From assembly GCA_910574865.1 (NCBI GenBank), contig CAJTDN010000014.1, positions 61,630 to 125,629 on the forward strand: 64,000 nucleotides of DNA, in the 5' to 3' direction. This document shows, piece by piece, positions 1-9,284 of this stretch. Both the position numbers and the translations under genes were made by a program. The notes under the pieces were generated by a model. It did no database searches. It was not told where the DNA came from and saw nothing but the letters and a program-made list of their open reading frames with translations. Within the stretch, counting starts at the first letter, position 1. Each line of letters begins with the position of its first letter. This DNA is from Lachnospiraceae bacterium. GTDB lineage: Bacteria; Bacillota; Clostridia; Lachnospirales; Lachnospiraceae.

Positions 1-1683
1 GTGATGGGGTCGGTGCATTACACGTCGCCGGAGCAGGCGCGTGGCAGCGCCGTGGACGAGAAGAGCGACATTTATTCCGCCGGCATCACGATGTACGAGA
101 TGGTTACCGGGCACGTTCCCTTCGACGGTGATTCCACGGTGACGGTGGCCGTCAAGCACTTGAAGGAGGCGATGCGTCCGCCTTCCGAGGAGGTGCCGGA
201 CGTTCCGCATAGCCTGGAATGCATTATTTTGAAATGTACGCAGAAGAACACGGAGGACCGTTACCAGGATTGCCAGGAGGTCATTACCGACCTGAAGCAT
301 TCCCTCGTCGATCCGGACGGTGATTTCGTGGCCATGGGGGCGGCAGTCAAGCGCCGTCCATTGCAGGACACGGAGACGGTGTTGATGTCTGAGGACGAGG
401 TGGAGCGGCTCAAGAGGATGGGCGCGAAATCGCGGGACGATTATGAAGCGCCGCGCAGGAATCCGCGGGAGAGGGCGCGTGTCCGTGATTATGACGAGGA
501 TGATTACGGGGATGGGGATGAATACGACGAGGACGATTATGACGGGGACGACGGCTACGGGGACGATTATGACGAAGATGCCCGCAGGCGGGAGAGGCGC
601 AGGCAGGAAGAGCGAAGAAGGAATTCCCGCAGGAAACAGGAGGATGCCACCCAGAAGATTCTGGTGAGGACGGCCATCGGCGTGGGGGCCGCGGTCGTGG
701 TGCTCGTCATGGTTTTGTTCGCGACACAGCTGTTTGGTGATTCCGGCGAGAAGGAGCCGCAGGCCAAGACCGAAGTGGATGAAAAGGTGCCGGTACCCGA
801 CCTCCTCGGCATGACAGAAGCACAGGCCAGGAAGGCCTTGAACGACAAGAACCTTGGTTATGACGTGTCCGAACGCAAGCCTTCCGACAGGTATAAGGAA
901 GGCCAGATCATGGAGCAGAGCGTGGATGCTAACAAGAAGGTTGACAAGAACACGACGATTGAAGTGGTGGTAAGTACCGGGGAAGAAATCAAGATGGCGT
1001 TCGTCCCCAACGTGGTCGGGAAGACGGAGGAAGAGGCGGAAAAGCTCTTGAAGGAGAAAAACCTGAAAGTCGACGCGGAGGCGAAGTATGACGATTATGT
1101 CGAGGCCGGCAAGGTGATAGAGTCGGATCCGGTTGAGGGTACCAAGGTCAAGGAAGGCACGCTTGTAAAGATTTACGTCAGCCTTGGCACGGAAAACGTG
1201 GAGGTGCCATCCGTGGAGGGCAGGAGCCTGGATGACGCGAGAAGAATTTTAGGCGATTCTGGCTTCAACGTCAGCACGAGGGAGGAAAACCATGACACGG
1301 TCGCGGAGGGCATGGTGATTAGGCAGTCTCCGGGAGCCGGTACGCGGATGGCGAAGGGCAGCACGGTCGAGTTGACCATAAGCTTGGGAAAGAAGACCGA
1401 GTATGCGGAAGTGCCTTCGCTTTACAAGATGACCGAAGACCAGGCGAGGCAGGCATTGGAAGCGCGCGGCCTGAAATTGGGGACGGTCACGTCCCAGCCG
1501 TCGGACAATGGCGAGGAGGCCGGCCTCGTGATTGAGCAGGAGTATGCGAGTGGGAGCCAGTTGGAGAAAGGCTCTTCCGTGTGGGTCATCCTTAGTTCGG
1601 GACCGAGGCCGGATGCGCCGCAGGAAGACCCGGGGAATTCGGATGATTCAGAAAAGACGGACGGGACGGATCCGAAAGAATAG
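1..1683 (+). CDS. pknB: PASTA-domain serine/threonine protein kinase, 5' truncated by window edge
   Basis: This is the C-terminal 560 residues of a eukaryotic-type Ser/Thr kinase (PrkC/PknB/Stk family), which senses cell-wall fragments and phosphorylates division and envelope proteins. The sequence opens in the activation segment (GSVHYTSPEQA, the APE-like motif) and continues through the kinase C-lobe (DIYSAGITMYEMVTG) to about residue 105. The catalytic loop and ATP-binding lobe lie outside the window. A very acidic Asp/Tyr-rich stretch (about 160-195) and an Arg-rich patch precede one membrane helix at about 220-245. Four extracellular PASTA repeats follow (about 264-325, 335-395, 400-463, 469-532), then a Pro/Asp/Ser tail. 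rsgA follows 65 bases downstream, matching the conserved prpC-prkC-rsgA-rpe-thiN order of Bacillota. The true start is not visible. Confidence 0.95.
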   Translation: MMGSVHYTSPEQARGSAVDEKSDIYSAGITMYEMVTGHVPFDGDSTVTVAVKHLKEAMRPPSEEVPDVPHSLECIILKCTQKNTEDRYQDCQEVITDLKHSLVDPDGDFVAMGAAVKRRPLQDTETVLMSEDEVERLKRMGAKSRDDYEAPRRNPRERARVRDYDEDDYGDGDEYDEDDYDGDDGYGDDYDEDARRRERRRQEERRRNSRRKQEDATQKILVRTAIGVGAAVVVLVMVLFATQLFGDSGEKEPQAKTEVDEKVPVPDLLGMTEAQARKALNDKNLGYDVSERKPSDRYKEGQIMEQSVDANKKVDKNTTIEVVVSTGEEIKMAFVPNVVGKTEEEAEKLLKEKNLKVDAEAKYDDYVEAGKVIESDPVEGTKVKEGTLVKIYVSLGTENVEVPSVEGRSLDDARRILGDSGFNVSTREENHDTVAEGMVIRQSPGAGTRMAKGSTVELTISLGKKTEYAEVPSLYKMTEDQARQALEARGLKLGTVTSQPSDNGEEAGLVIEQEYASGSQLEKGSSVWVILSSGPRPDAPQEDPGNSDDSEKTDGTDPKE

Positions 1684-1748
1684 TTACAAACTGCCACGTT
1701 GGCGGGGTGGTTGGCCAGGTGATTTATGAAAACGGAGAGTAGGCTTTC

Positions 1749-2627
1749 ATGCGGGGAAAGATTATAAAGGGCATTGCCGGATTCTACTACGTGGATGTGG
1801 TGGAATCCGGTCTTTATGAATGTAAGGCGCGGGGAGTGTTCCGCAAGGAAAAGATGAAGCCGCTGGTGGGCGACGTGGTGGAGATGGAAGTCCTCGACGA
1901 GGCGGAAAAGACGGGAAACATCGTGGCGGTGCTGCCACGCAAAAACGAGCTGGTTCGCCCGGCCGTGGCCAACGTCGACCAGGCTTTGGTCGTGTTCGCG
2001 GTGACGGAGCCAAAGCCGCATTTTAATCTGCTTGACCGTTTTCTCGTGATGATGGAACAAAAGGAAATTCCGGTGGTGCTCTGTTTTAATAAGGAGGACA
2101 TCGCCACGGGGGCGCAGGCGGAAGAGCTGGCGAAGGTTTACCAGGCTTGTGGATACCCGCTTGTGTTTACCAGCGCAAAGCAGAAAGTGAACATAGAAAG
2201 TATAAAGTTGCTTTTGAAAGGAAAAACGACAGTGATTGCCGGGCCTTCCGGCGTGGGGAAGTCTTCCTTGATTAATTTGCTGCAACCGGCCGTGCAGATG
2301 GAGACGGGCGACATCAGTAAAAAGATTGCCCGCGGGAAGCACACGACGCGGCATTCGGAACTGATTGCCATAGACGGGGAATCTTATATCATGGACACGC
2401 CGGGCTTTAGCTCCTTGTACACCCGGGAGATGGAAAAAGGGGAATTGAAACGCTATTTTCGCGAGTTTGCGGCCTTTGAGGGGCATTGCCGTTTCCAGGG
2501 GTGCGTGCATTTGAACGAACCGGGTTGTGCGGTGAAAGAGGCCGTGGGGGACGGGATGATTCACAAGATACGTTACCGTGATTATCAGGAAATATACGCG
2601 GAGCTACAAGACAGGAAAAAGTATTAA
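1749..2627 (+). CDS. rsgA: Ribosome small subunit-dependent GTPase RsgA
   Basis: RsgA (YloQ/CpgA) is a circularly permuted GTPase that helps mature and check the 30S ribosomal subunit. The 292-residue protein has an N-terminal OB-fold (residues 1-70). It then shows GTPase motifs in permuted order: NKED (G4), then the P-loop GPSGVGKSSLIN, then DTPGFSS (G3). A C-terminal zinc-binding region has the pattern C-x4-C-x-H-x5-C near residues 249-261. Length is normal for the family. It sits between the PASTA kinase gene and rpe, the same neighbourhood as in Bacillus. In other species RsgA is a substrate of the neighbouring kinase; here that link is inference from position. Confidence 0.96.
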   Translation: MRGKIIKGIAGFYYVDVVESGLYECKARGVFRKEKMKPLVGDVVEMEVLDEAEKTGNIVAVLPRKNELVRPAVANVDQALVVFAVTEPKPHFNLLDRFLVMMEQKEIPVVLCFNKEDIATGAQAEELAKVYQACGYPLVFTSAKQKVNIESIKLLLKGKTTVIAGPSGVGKSSLINLLQPAVQMETGDISKKIARGKHTTRHSELIAIDGESYIMDTPGFSSLYTREMEKGELKRYFREFAAFEGHCRFQGCVHLNEPGCAVKEAVGDGMIHKIRYRDYQEIYAELQDRKKY

Positions 2628-2705
2628 AAGCTGAAAGACGCGGGGCGGAAGCGGGGAAGAGGAACGTATGGGATGGACGAAGCAACTGGAAAGAGGGATT
2701 GGGAG

Positions 2706-3365
2706 ATGAAGAGAATCTTGTCACCGTCGATTTTGGCGGCAGATTTTAAGGTACTGGGGGAACAAATCAGGATTTGCGAGGAAAATGGCGCCGGGTATTT
2801 GCATTTTGACGTGATGGACGGCGTGTTCGTGCCGAGCATTTCTTTCGGGCTGCCCGTGCTGGAGTCGCTCAAGGGGGCGACGAATCTTACATTGGACGTG
2901 CACTTGATGATTGCGGAGCCGATTCGTTACGTCGAGGAATTTGCAAGGGCGGGGGCGGACATTTTGACGGTTCATTATGAGGCGTGTAAAAATTTGCAGG
3001 AGACGCTGGATATGATTCACGCTTGTGGCGTGAAGGCGGGCGTCGTCATCAATCCGGCGACCGGCGTGGAAGTGCTGCGGCCTTACCTACACCAGGCCGA
3101 GATGTTCCTCTTAATGTCGGTGGAGCCGGGGTTCGGCGGACAAGCGTTCATCCCGCATTCCTTTGATAAAATACGCACGTTGCGCGAGATGCTTGACGCG
3201 CGCGGGCTTGAGGCGGACATCGAGGTGGACGGCGGCATTTGCCATGCAAACGTGGGGGCGGTGCTCGGCGCGGGGGCAAACGTGATTGTCAGCGGGTCCA
3301 CGATATTTCATGGGGACATCGCGAAGAACGTCTCGGGATACCTGGAACGGTTTCGGGAAGCGTGA
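2706..3365 (+). CDS. rpe: Ribulose-phosphate 3-epimerase
   Basis: Interconverts ribulose 5-phosphate and xylulose 5-phosphate in the pentose phosphate pathway. The protein is a (beta/alpha)8 barrel of about 219 residues from the chosen start, with the family opening LSPSILAADF, the metal/catalytic segments HFDVMDG and DVHLMI, the PGFGGQ phosphate loop and EVDGGI near the C-terminus. An in-frame ATG at 2673 would add 11 residues. It has an equally good ribosome binding site (AGAGGA), but family members normally start just before LSPSILAADF. The gene lies between rsgA and thiN, as expected for this conserved cluster. Confidence 0.95.
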   Translation: MKRILSPSILAADFKVLGEQIRICEENGAGYLHFDVMDGVFVPSISFGLPVLESLKGATNLTLDVHLMIAEPIRYVEEFARAGADILTVHYEACKNLQETLDMIHACGVKAGVVINPATGVEVLRPYLHQAEMFLLMSVEPGFGGQAFIPHSFDKIRTLREMLDARGLEADIEVDGGICHANVGAVLGAGANVIVSGSTIFHGDIAKNVSGYLERFREA

Positions 3366-3459
3366 GGGTCATTACGGTGTTTTTTGCAAGCGGCGAAGCG
3401 GGCGGGGCATGCCATGTGCACGTGTGCCGTGGGTAATAGAGCATGGGGGGGCTGCGGAG

Positions 3460-4128
3460 ATGGCAATGGACAAGTATACGGTGATAGTGAGCGGCGGGGC
3501 GCTTGACGAGGATTTTGCCCTGCGGGTTTTGGGTGACGGGCATACTGAATTTATCATTGCGGCGGACGGCGGGCTTTTGTTTTTGTATAATCATGGCATC
3601 AAGCCCGATTACATCGTCGGTGATTTTGACAGCGCGCCTTCCGACGTGGTGTCATATTATCGGGAGCAGGTGAACGTGCCAATCCGGCAGTACGACCCGG
3701 TTAAGGATTTTTCCGACACGGAAATCGCGCTCCGCCTCTGCCTGAGCCTTGGCAGGAAGCGGATTATGATATTGGGTGGCACCGGGAGCCGCGTCGACCA
3801 TGTCTGGAGCAACGTGCAGATATTGAAAATCGCGCTGGACGCGGGTGCAGAAGCCGTTCTTCTGGACCCCCACAACCGGATCCGGCTTTTGAAGCGTGGC
3901 ATCACGCTGGAACGAAGCAGGGCGTTCGGTTCTTATTTTTCGGTGTTTCCGCTGGGGCCGACGGTGGAGTGTTTTTCCATCAAGGGAGCGAAGTACCCGC
4001 TTACGAACCACGCGCTGACACCGTATGACAGCTTGTGCGTCAGCAACGAGTACGCGGATGACGAGGTGGAAATTTCGTTCCCGGAGATGCTGGACAACGT
4101 TGTCGTGCTGATGGAGACGAGGGACTGA
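3460..4128 (+). CDS. thiN: Thiamine diphosphokinase
   Basis: Transfers pyrophosphate from ATP to thiamine to make thiamine diphosphate, the cofactor used by the PFOR encoded at 10728. The start is placed at the ATG behind GGGG/GGAG; another ATG lies two codons later. Family landmarks are AADGG at about residue 34, GDFDS at about 52, KDFSDTE at about 80 and GGTGSRVDH at about 102. Together these form the thiamine- and ATP-binding sites. The C-terminal beta domain (to residue 222) is complete. The gene closes the kinase-rsgA-rpe-thiN cluster. The reading frame is open further upstream, but without a recognisable domain. Confidence 0.93.
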   Translation: MAMDKYTVIVSGGALDEDFALRVLGDGHTEFIIAADGGLLFLYNHGIKPDYIVGDFDSAPSDVVSYYREQVNVPIRQYDPVKDFSDTEIALRLCLSLGRKRIMILGGTGSRVDHVWSNVQILKIALDAGAEAVLLDPHNRIRLLKRGITLERSRAFGSYFSVFPLGPTVECFSIKGAKYPLTNHALTPYDSLCVSNEYADDEVEISFPEMLDNVVVLMETRD

Positions 4129-4216
4129 GGATGTTAAACAAGGGGGACACTTTTTGGTGATTTGCCATGATTTTTTCGTGGCAACCAAGAGAAATTAAGA
4201 GAGGTAAGGATAGAGT

Positions 4217-5314
4217 ATGAAACTGGGGATTGTCGGTTTGCCGAATGTCGGCAAGAGCACATTATTTAATTCTTTGACAAAGGCGGGGGCCGAGTCGGCC
4301 AATTACCCGTTCTGCACCATCGACCCGAACGTGGGCGTGGTGGCGGTGCCGGACGAGCGTCTTGACGTGCTGGGGGAAATGTACCATACGCGCAAGATTG
4401 TCCCGGCGGCGATCGAGTTCGTCGACATCGCGGGGCTGGTGAAAGGCGCGTCCAAGGGCGAGGGCCTGGGCAACCAGTTCTTGGCCAACATCCGCGAGGT
4501 GGACGCGATCGTCCATGTGGTGCGCTGCTTCGAGGACGGGAACATCGTGCACGTGGATGGAAGCATTGACCCGCTTCGGGACATTGAGACGATTAATTTG
4601 GAACTGGTTTTTTCGGATTTGGAGATTTTGGAGCGGCGCATCGCCAAGACGACGAAAGTGTCGCGCAATGACAAGGCGGCGGCCAAGGAACTGGAGTTGC
4701 AGAAGCGTATCAAGGAGCACCTGGAAGAAGGCAGGATGGCGAAGAGCTTCACGACGGACGACGAGGACGAGATTGCCTGGATGGCGGATTACAATCTTTT
4801 GACCGCCAAGCCGGTGATTTTTGCGGCGAACGTGGCGGAGGACGACTTGGCGGACGACGCGGCCGCCAATGCGGGCGTGCAGGCGGTGCGCGGGTACGCG
4901 GCGCGGGAAGGGTGCGAGGTGTTTGTGGTCTGCGCCCAGATCGAGCAGGAAATTGCCGAGCTGGAAGATGACGAGAAGAGGATGTTCTTGGAAGACCTGG
5001 GGCTGTCCGAGTCGGGTCTTGAGAAGTTGATTAAGGCGAGCTACCGTTTGCTGGGCCTGATTAGCTACCTGACGGCCGGGGAGCCGGAGGTGCGCGCATG
5101 GACAATCAAGGCCGGGACGAAGGCGCCGCAGGCGGCCGGAAAAATCCATTCCGACTTTGAGCGGGGATTTATCCGTGCCGAGATCGTAAGTTATGACGAT
5201 CTGATGGCTTGCGGGACGCACGCGGCGGCCAAGGAGAAGGGGCTGGTGCGCCTGGAGGGCAAGGATTACGTGGTACAGGACGGGGACATTATCTTGTTCC
5301 GCTTTAACGTGTGA
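4217..5314 (+). CDS. ychF: Redox-regulated ATPase YchF (Obg-related)
   Basis: YchF is an Obg-family P-loop NTPase that prefers ATP, binds ribosomes and is linked to oxidative stress response. The 365-residue protein has GLPNVGKSTLFN at residues 7-18 and the switch DIAGLVKGASKGEGLGNQFL. A coiled helical domain lies in the middle, and a C-terminal TGS domain (about 280-365) ends in DGDIILFRFNV. Length and motifs are canonical. Its stop codon TGA is also the first three bases of a family A cloverleaf repeat (5312-5469), so that element serves as the immediate 3' untranslated region. Confidence 0.97.
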   Translation: MKLGIVGLPNVGKSTLFNSLTKAGAESANYPFCTIDPNVGVVAVPDERLDVLGEMYHTRKIVPAAIEFVDIAGLVKGASKGEGLGNQFLANIREVDAIVHVVRCFEDGNIVHVDGSIDPLRDIETINLELVFSDLEILERRIAKTTKVSRNDKAAAKELELQKRIKEHLEEGRMAKSFTTDDEDEIAWMADYNLLTAKPVIFAANVAEDDLADDAAANAGVQAVRGYAAREGCEVFVVCAQIEQEIAELEDDEKRMFLEDLGLSESGLEKLIKASYRLLGLISYLTAGEPEVRAWTIKAGTKAPQAAGKIHSDFERGFIRAEIVSYDDLMACGTHAAAKEKGLVRLEGKDYVVQDGDIILFRFNV

Positions 5315-5469
5315 TACCAGGGTTCCAAGGCCATGTATGACATGCTTGTATGTCAATACATGACCTTGGAAGCCGCAAAACACTGAGAAGTAGCCATTTT
5401 CCAGAGGAAAACGAGCGGATTTGAGGTGTTTTACGGATTGTGGGAGCGCGTAGCAATCCGAGGGTATCA
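5312..5469. repeat. Family A cloverleaf repeat, full copy 1
   Basis: This 158-base element is bounded by TGATACC (5312-5318) and GGTATCA (5463-5469), which pair as a closing stem. Inside are three hairpin arms. Arm 1 (about 5322-5373) pairs TTCCAAGG with CCTTGGAA, CATGTAT with ATACATG and GACAT with ATGTC. Arm 2 (5377-5432) pairs AAAACAC with GTGTTTT around an inner TTTTCC/GGAAAA hairpin. Arm 3 (5435-5459) pairs GGATTG with CAATCC. A second full copy lies at 29179-29343, and partial copies are at 29346, 36845 and 51255. It carries no open reading frame and sits between ychF and lgt. Confidence 0.85.
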
Positions 5470-5503
5470 TGGGGGGATTTTATTTTAAAAGGAGCAGCAG
5501 GCT

Positions 5504-6424
5504 ATGCATTATGATATCAGCTTCCCGAATCTGGGGATTTACCTGGATCATGTGGGGAAGTCCATTTCTATATTTGGCTTCGAAATCGCCTATTATGGCA
5601 TCATTATCGGTAGTTCGATGCTGATTGGGTTTTTATGGGCGTTCCATGACGCGAAGAAGAGCGGGCAGAACCCGGACGATTACTTGGACCTGGGACTGGC
5701 GGGAATCATTTGCGGGATTATCGGGGCAAGGATTTATTATGTCATTTTTTCGTGGGACATGTACAAGGACAACCTCTTAAACGTGTTTAACTTGCGCGAG
5801 GGAGGATTGGCCATTTATGGGGGCGTGATTGGAGCCGTGTTGGCCGTGCTGGTCGGCACGAAGATGAAGAAAATGAAGGTCGGCGTGGTATTCGACATGA
5901 TGGCCGTGTTGATTTTAAACGGGCAGATGTTGGGACGCTGGGGCAACTTTTTTAACCGGGAGGTGTTCGGGGATTATACCGACTCGCTTTTGGCCATGCG
6001 TCTTCCGTTGGACGCGGTCCGTCCACGGGACGTGTCGGAACTGATGCTGCAGAACATGGTGGAAATCGGGGGGGTCAGCTACATCCAGGTGGAGCCGACG
6101 TTCCTTTATGAATCGTTGTGGTGCGCGGCGCTTCTGGTTCTCCTCGTGCTTTACCGCAAGCATAAGAAATATGATGGCGAGATTTTCCTGCTATACATGT
6201 TCGGGTACGGGCTGGGGCGCTTCTGGATTGAGGGAATCCGTACCGACCAGCTTTTGCTTCCCGGCATCGGATTCCCGGTGTCACAGCTCCTGGCGGCGGT
6301 AATTGTCATGGTGACCGCGGCGTTGATGGTATGGATACGGATGAAAAAGAGAAAGGACGCGATGCGTGACGCCGTCGGGAGCGGCGAAGAACATGGAAAA
6401 GGGCGCGTCGGGGAACGAAAGTAA
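5504..6424 (+). CDS. lgt: Prolipoprotein diacylglyceryl transferase
   Basis: Transfers diacylglycerol from phosphatidylglycerol to the lipobox cysteine of prolipoproteins in the cytoplasmic membrane, for example the lipoprotein encoded at 51349. The 306-residue protein has about seven membrane helices. It carries the Lgt signature GRWGNFFNREVFG at about residue 146, the conserved YGGV(I)G segment near 105, and an R-x-x-Q motif in the C-terminal helix region. Length is usual apart from a charged C-terminal tail rich in Lys, Gly and Glu. The 3' end overlaps the start of the SGNH gene by about 32 bases, suggesting translational coupling into the following surface-modification cluster. Confidence 0.96.
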   Translation: MHYDISFPNLGIYLDHVGKSISIFGFEIAYYGIIIGSSMLIGFLWAFHDAKKSGQNPDDYLDLGLAGIICGIIGARIYYVIFSWDMYKDNLLNVFNLREGGLAIYGGVIGAVLAVLVGTKMKKMKVGVVFDMMAVLILNGQMLGRWGNFFNREVFGDYTDSLLAMRLPLDAVRPRDVSELMLQNMVEIGGVSYIQVEPTFLYESLWCAALLVLLVLYRKHKKYDGEIFLLYMFGYGLGRFWIEGIRTDQLLLPGIGFPVSQLLAAVIVMVTAALMVWIRMKKRKDAMRDAVGSGEEHGKGRVGERK

Positions 6425-7319
6425 GGAAGAAACGCGGCGGGAAACAAAAAAGAAGAACGCGGTGAAGAACGAGATGAAGGGCGAGACAAAGGACAAGGTG
6501 AAAGGCAAAACGAGAAATACGGCGAAGGGCAAGGCGAAGAACGCTGTGGAAGACCTGGGATTGGTTTATAAAGTCGTGATAGGTGTCGTGGCGGCAACGA
6601 TTTTGGTTGCCGCTATTGTCGTGTCCGTAACGTACTGGAGGAAGTCGGTGCAGGAGGAGGAAGAGATAAGTGCCGGGATCCATTATCTTGAGGAGCTTGA
6701 GAAACAGGACATGGAGGCGATATCCGGGAATATCAAGACGATAAGGGACGAGCGGCTTTTGGACTTGGCCGATGCGGACGAGGGGGCGGTCTGGTCGGTG
6801 TTCGACGCCTTGAACGCCATGATTTTGGGCGACTCCCGCGCCGTGGGATTTACCCATTGGGAGTTCGTGGCGGAAGAGAGGGTGCTTGCCCATGGCGGTG
6901 GGAAGATTACGGATGTCGCGGAAGAATTGGAAGAGATAAAGGCGGTCAACCCGGAGCACGTTTTTTTGTGCTTCGGGCTCAACGACGTGGGCATCGGCTA
7001 TTGGCCGGATCCGAAAGAATATGCGGCGGTCTGTGACGAGCAGATCCGCTTGTTGCAGGAAACGTTGCCGGACGCGACGATTTATTTGAACTCCATTCTC
7101 CCGGCGGTAGGTTCCGGATTGCAAAGGGATTCGGATTATCCGCGGATTGGCGAGTACAACGAGGCGCTACGGGCGATGTGTGCGGAGAGAGGCTATCATT
7201 TCATAGACAATACGCCGTTGGCCGAGGAACGGGTGGATTTATATGCGGAAGACGGCTTGCACATGGACGAGCATTTCTACAAGTATTGGGTGGCCAATAT
7301 GTTGACAGAGGTGGATTGA
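6393..7319 (+). CDS. Membrane-anchored SGNH/GDSL-family hydrolase
   Basis: A probable esterase or acetyltransferase acting outside the membrane. From the ATG at 6393 (an in-frame ATG also exists at 6366), the protein starts with about 50 very Lys/Glu-rich cytoplasmic residues. One membrane helix follows, then an extracellular SGNH domain. The four family blocks are visible: GDS (ILGDSRAVG), a Gly block, GLND, and DGLHMDEHF carrying the catalytic Asp/His. Such domains deliver or remove acetyl groups on sugars. It precedes DUF4358, MBOAT and DHHW genes, a set resembling polysaccharide O-acylation machineries (AlgI/AlgJ, PatA/B). The substrate cannot be read from the sequence. Confidence 0.85.
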   Translation: MEKGASGNESKEETRRETKKKNAVKNEMKGETKDKVKGKTRNTAKGKAKNAVEDLGLVYKVVIGVVAATILVAAIVVSVTYWRKSVQEEEEISAGIHYLEELEKQDMEAISGNIKTIRDERLLDLADADEGAVWSVFDALNAMILGDSRAVGFTHWEFVAEERVLAHGGGKITDVAEELEEIKAVNPEHVFLCFGLNDVGIGYWPDPKEYAAVCDEQIRLLQETLPDATIYLNSILPAVGSGLQRDSDYPRIGEYNEALRAMCAERGYHFIDNTPLAEERVDLYAEDGLHMDEHFYKYWVANMLTEVD

Positions 7320-7322
7320 CGA

Positions 7323-7826
7323 ATGATGGAGAAAACGAGGGAAAAATGGGGTTATAAAAAGTGGGGCTACATAAGGAACGGACTTGTCGTCCTATTGGTC
7401 TTGTTCGTCATCTTGGATTTGTGGGGCGGCCGCGGGGGCGACGCGGACATGGAGACGCTGGTGGCGGAAGTGACGAAGGCGGCCGGGATGGAGGGTGGCC
7501 GGCCTGCCGGCGCGAGAATGGTGAAGCGGTTTTACGGCCTGAACCCGGGTGATTATGAAAGCGTGGTATTGTATGCTCCGGCAGACAACATGGACGCGAG
7601 GGAACTGCTGATTGTGAAGCTTGCAACGCCTTCCCAGAGGGAGGAAGTGGAGAAGGCGGTTCAAGGAAGGCTCGACGTGCAGCTCGACAGTTTTGATGGT
7701 TATGGCGCGGAGCAGACGGCACTTTTGGAAGCGCACGTGTTACGGGCGAAGGGCGATTACGTGCTATATATCGTCCATGAACGCGCGGATGAGGCGGGGG
7801 CGGCTTTTGAGAAAGCGTTTCGGTAA
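7323..7826 (+). CDS. DUF4358 domain protein
   Basis: A 167-residue protein with one N-terminal membrane helix (LVVLLVLFVILDLW, about residues 19-34) and an extracellular domain of the DUF4358 type. That family is common in Lachnospiraceae next to MBOAT acyltransferase genes; its function is unknown. Conserved-looking features are the KRFYGLNPGDYE segment and a C-terminal alternating hydrophobic/charged helix-strand pattern. It lies three bases after the SGNH gene and 27 bases before the MBOAT gene, so it is almost certainly co-transcribed with them. Its position suggests an accessory part of the acyl-transfer complex, which is inference only. Confidence 0.75.
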   Translation: MMEKTREKWGYKKWGYIRNGLVVLLVLFVILDLWGGRGGDADMETLVAEVTKAAGMEGGRPAGARMVKRFYGLNPGDYESVVLYAPADNMDARELLIVKLATPSQREEVEKAVQGRLDVQLDSFDGYGAEQTALLEAHVLRAKGDYVLYIVHERADEAGAAFEKAFR

Positions 7827-7853
7827 AAAAGGTGCGTCGAGGGGGTAGGAGTC

Positions 7854-9272
7854 ATGATTTTCAGCAGTATTTTTTTCATTTTTGTCTTTTTGCCGGTGGT
7901 GTTGGCAGTTTATTATTTGGTGCCGTTCCGATATCAGTTGAAGAACCTGGTGCTTTTATTGGCGAGCCTCGTCTTTTATGCGTGGGGCGAGCCCGTTTAT
8001 GTGATTCTGATGCTGCTTGGCATCGGCATCAATTTTGCGGGTGGCCTGGAAATCGAGAATTACCTGCAATCCGGCCGGGAGCGGAACGCGAAGGTCGCGT
8101 GCATCGTTATCGTGGCGGTGGACCTGGCCGTCCTTGGATTTTATAAATATTATGGATTTGTGCTGGAAAATGTCAACGCGGTCCTGCCGTTTGACATTCC
8201 TTACCACGAACTCGCGTTGCCAATCGGGATTTCGTTTTATACGTTTCAGACGATTTCCTACATCATCGACGTGTATCGGCAGAAGGTGGGGGCACAGCGC
8301 AGTTTTATCACGTTCGGGGCGTACGTGTGCATGTTCCCGCAGTTGATCGCGGGTCCCATCGTGCGTTACAGCGACGTGGAAAAGCAGTTGGCGAAGCGGA
8401 CGTTGTCCGTGGAAAAGTTCGGGGACGGGGCGATGTGGTTTTTGCGGGGGCTGGGCAAGAAGGTCTTGCTGGCGAACACCATGGGCAGCGTTTTTGATGC
8501 CATCATGGCGTTGGGGGCTGCCAACACGTCGGTCTTGACGGCGTGGATTGGCTGCTTCGCCTACACGATGCAGATTTACTTTGATTTTGGCGGGTATTCC
8601 GACATGGCGGTTGGATTGGGCAAAATGTTGGGGTTCGAGTTCATGAAGAACTTTGATTATCCTTACACGGCGAAAAGCGTCACGGAATTTTGGCGCAGGT
8701 GGCACATTTCCTTGAGCAGCTGGTTCAAGGAATACGTCTATATTCCCTTGGGCGGAAACCGCGGCGGGACGAAAAAAGCGGTCAGGAACCTCCTGGTGGT
8801 CTGGGCCTTGACCGGGCTGTGGCACGGGGCGGCGTGGAATTTTATTTTTTGGGGACTGTATTATGGCATAATTCTATGTGTCGAGAAATATATATTAAAA
8901 GAGGGATTGGCGAAATTGCCGGCCGTATGCCGGCATGTTTACACGATGGTGCTCGTCATGCTGGGATGGGTCTTGTTTTCATCCCCGACGCTGGGACGGG
9001 CCTTGTCGTATACGGGGACGATGTTTGGCATCGGCGGCAGCGGCGTGGCGGATGCCACTGGCTTGTATTTTCTTGGCACCTGCCTGGTGCCGGGCACCGT
9101 TTCGGCAATTTTGTGCGCACCGCTCGTATACAAGTGGATTCCTCGAATCACGAGGGCGAGGGAGTGGTACAAGCAGGTGGCCGGGGCGGTGATTTACATC
9201 GGCATATTTTTGGTTTCCACGGCGTACCTCGTGAACGCCACGTATAATCCGTTTTTGTATTTCAGGTTCTAA
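7854..9272 (+). CDS. MBOAT-family O-acyltransferase (AlgI/DltB-like)
   Basis: A polytopic membrane acyltransferase of 472 residues, the core of an envelope O-acylation pathway. It shares family hallmarks with AlgI and DltB: the segment IYFDFGGYSDMAVGLG, the motif WRRWHISLSSWFKEYVYIPLGG, and the presumed catalytic histidine in TGLWHGAAWNF. About ten or more hydrophobic helices are present and the length is typical. MBOAT proteins pass an acyl group across the membrane to partner proteins that modify a polysaccharide. The DHHW gene starts 12 bases downstream and is likely that partner. The acyl donor and the acceptor polymer are unknown; no dlt genes are present. Confidence 0.92.
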   Translation: MIFSSIFFIFVFLPVVLAVYYLVPFRYQLKNLVLLLASLVFYAWGEPVYVILMLLGIGINFAGGLEIENYLQSGRERNAKVACIVIVAVDLAVLGFYKYYGFVLENVNAVLPFDIPYHELALPIGISFYTFQTISYIIDVYRQKVGAQRSFITFGAYVCMFPQLIAGPIVRYSDVEKQLAKRTLSVEKFGDGAMWFLRGLGKKVLLANTMGSVFDAIMALGAANTSVLTAWIGCFAYTMQIYFDFGGYSDMAVGLGKMLGFEFMKNFDYPYTAKSVTEFWRRWHISLSSWFKEYVYIPLGGNRGGTKKAVRNLLVVWALTGLWHGAAWNFIFWGLYYGIILCVEKYILKEGLAKLPAVCRHVYTMVLVMLGWVLFSSPTLGRALSYTGTMFGIGGSGVADATGLYFLGTCLVPGTVSAILCAPLVYKWIPRITRAREWYKQVAGAVIYIGIFLVSTAYLVNATYNPFLYFRF

Positions 9273-9284
9273 GGGGGCGCGAGC

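Noticed and set aside
4262..5470. Long open frame of about 400 codons on the minus strand
   Set aside because: It is antisense to ychF and exists because GC-rich codons leave few stops on the opposite strand; the peptide is His/Arg/Leu-rich without motifs.
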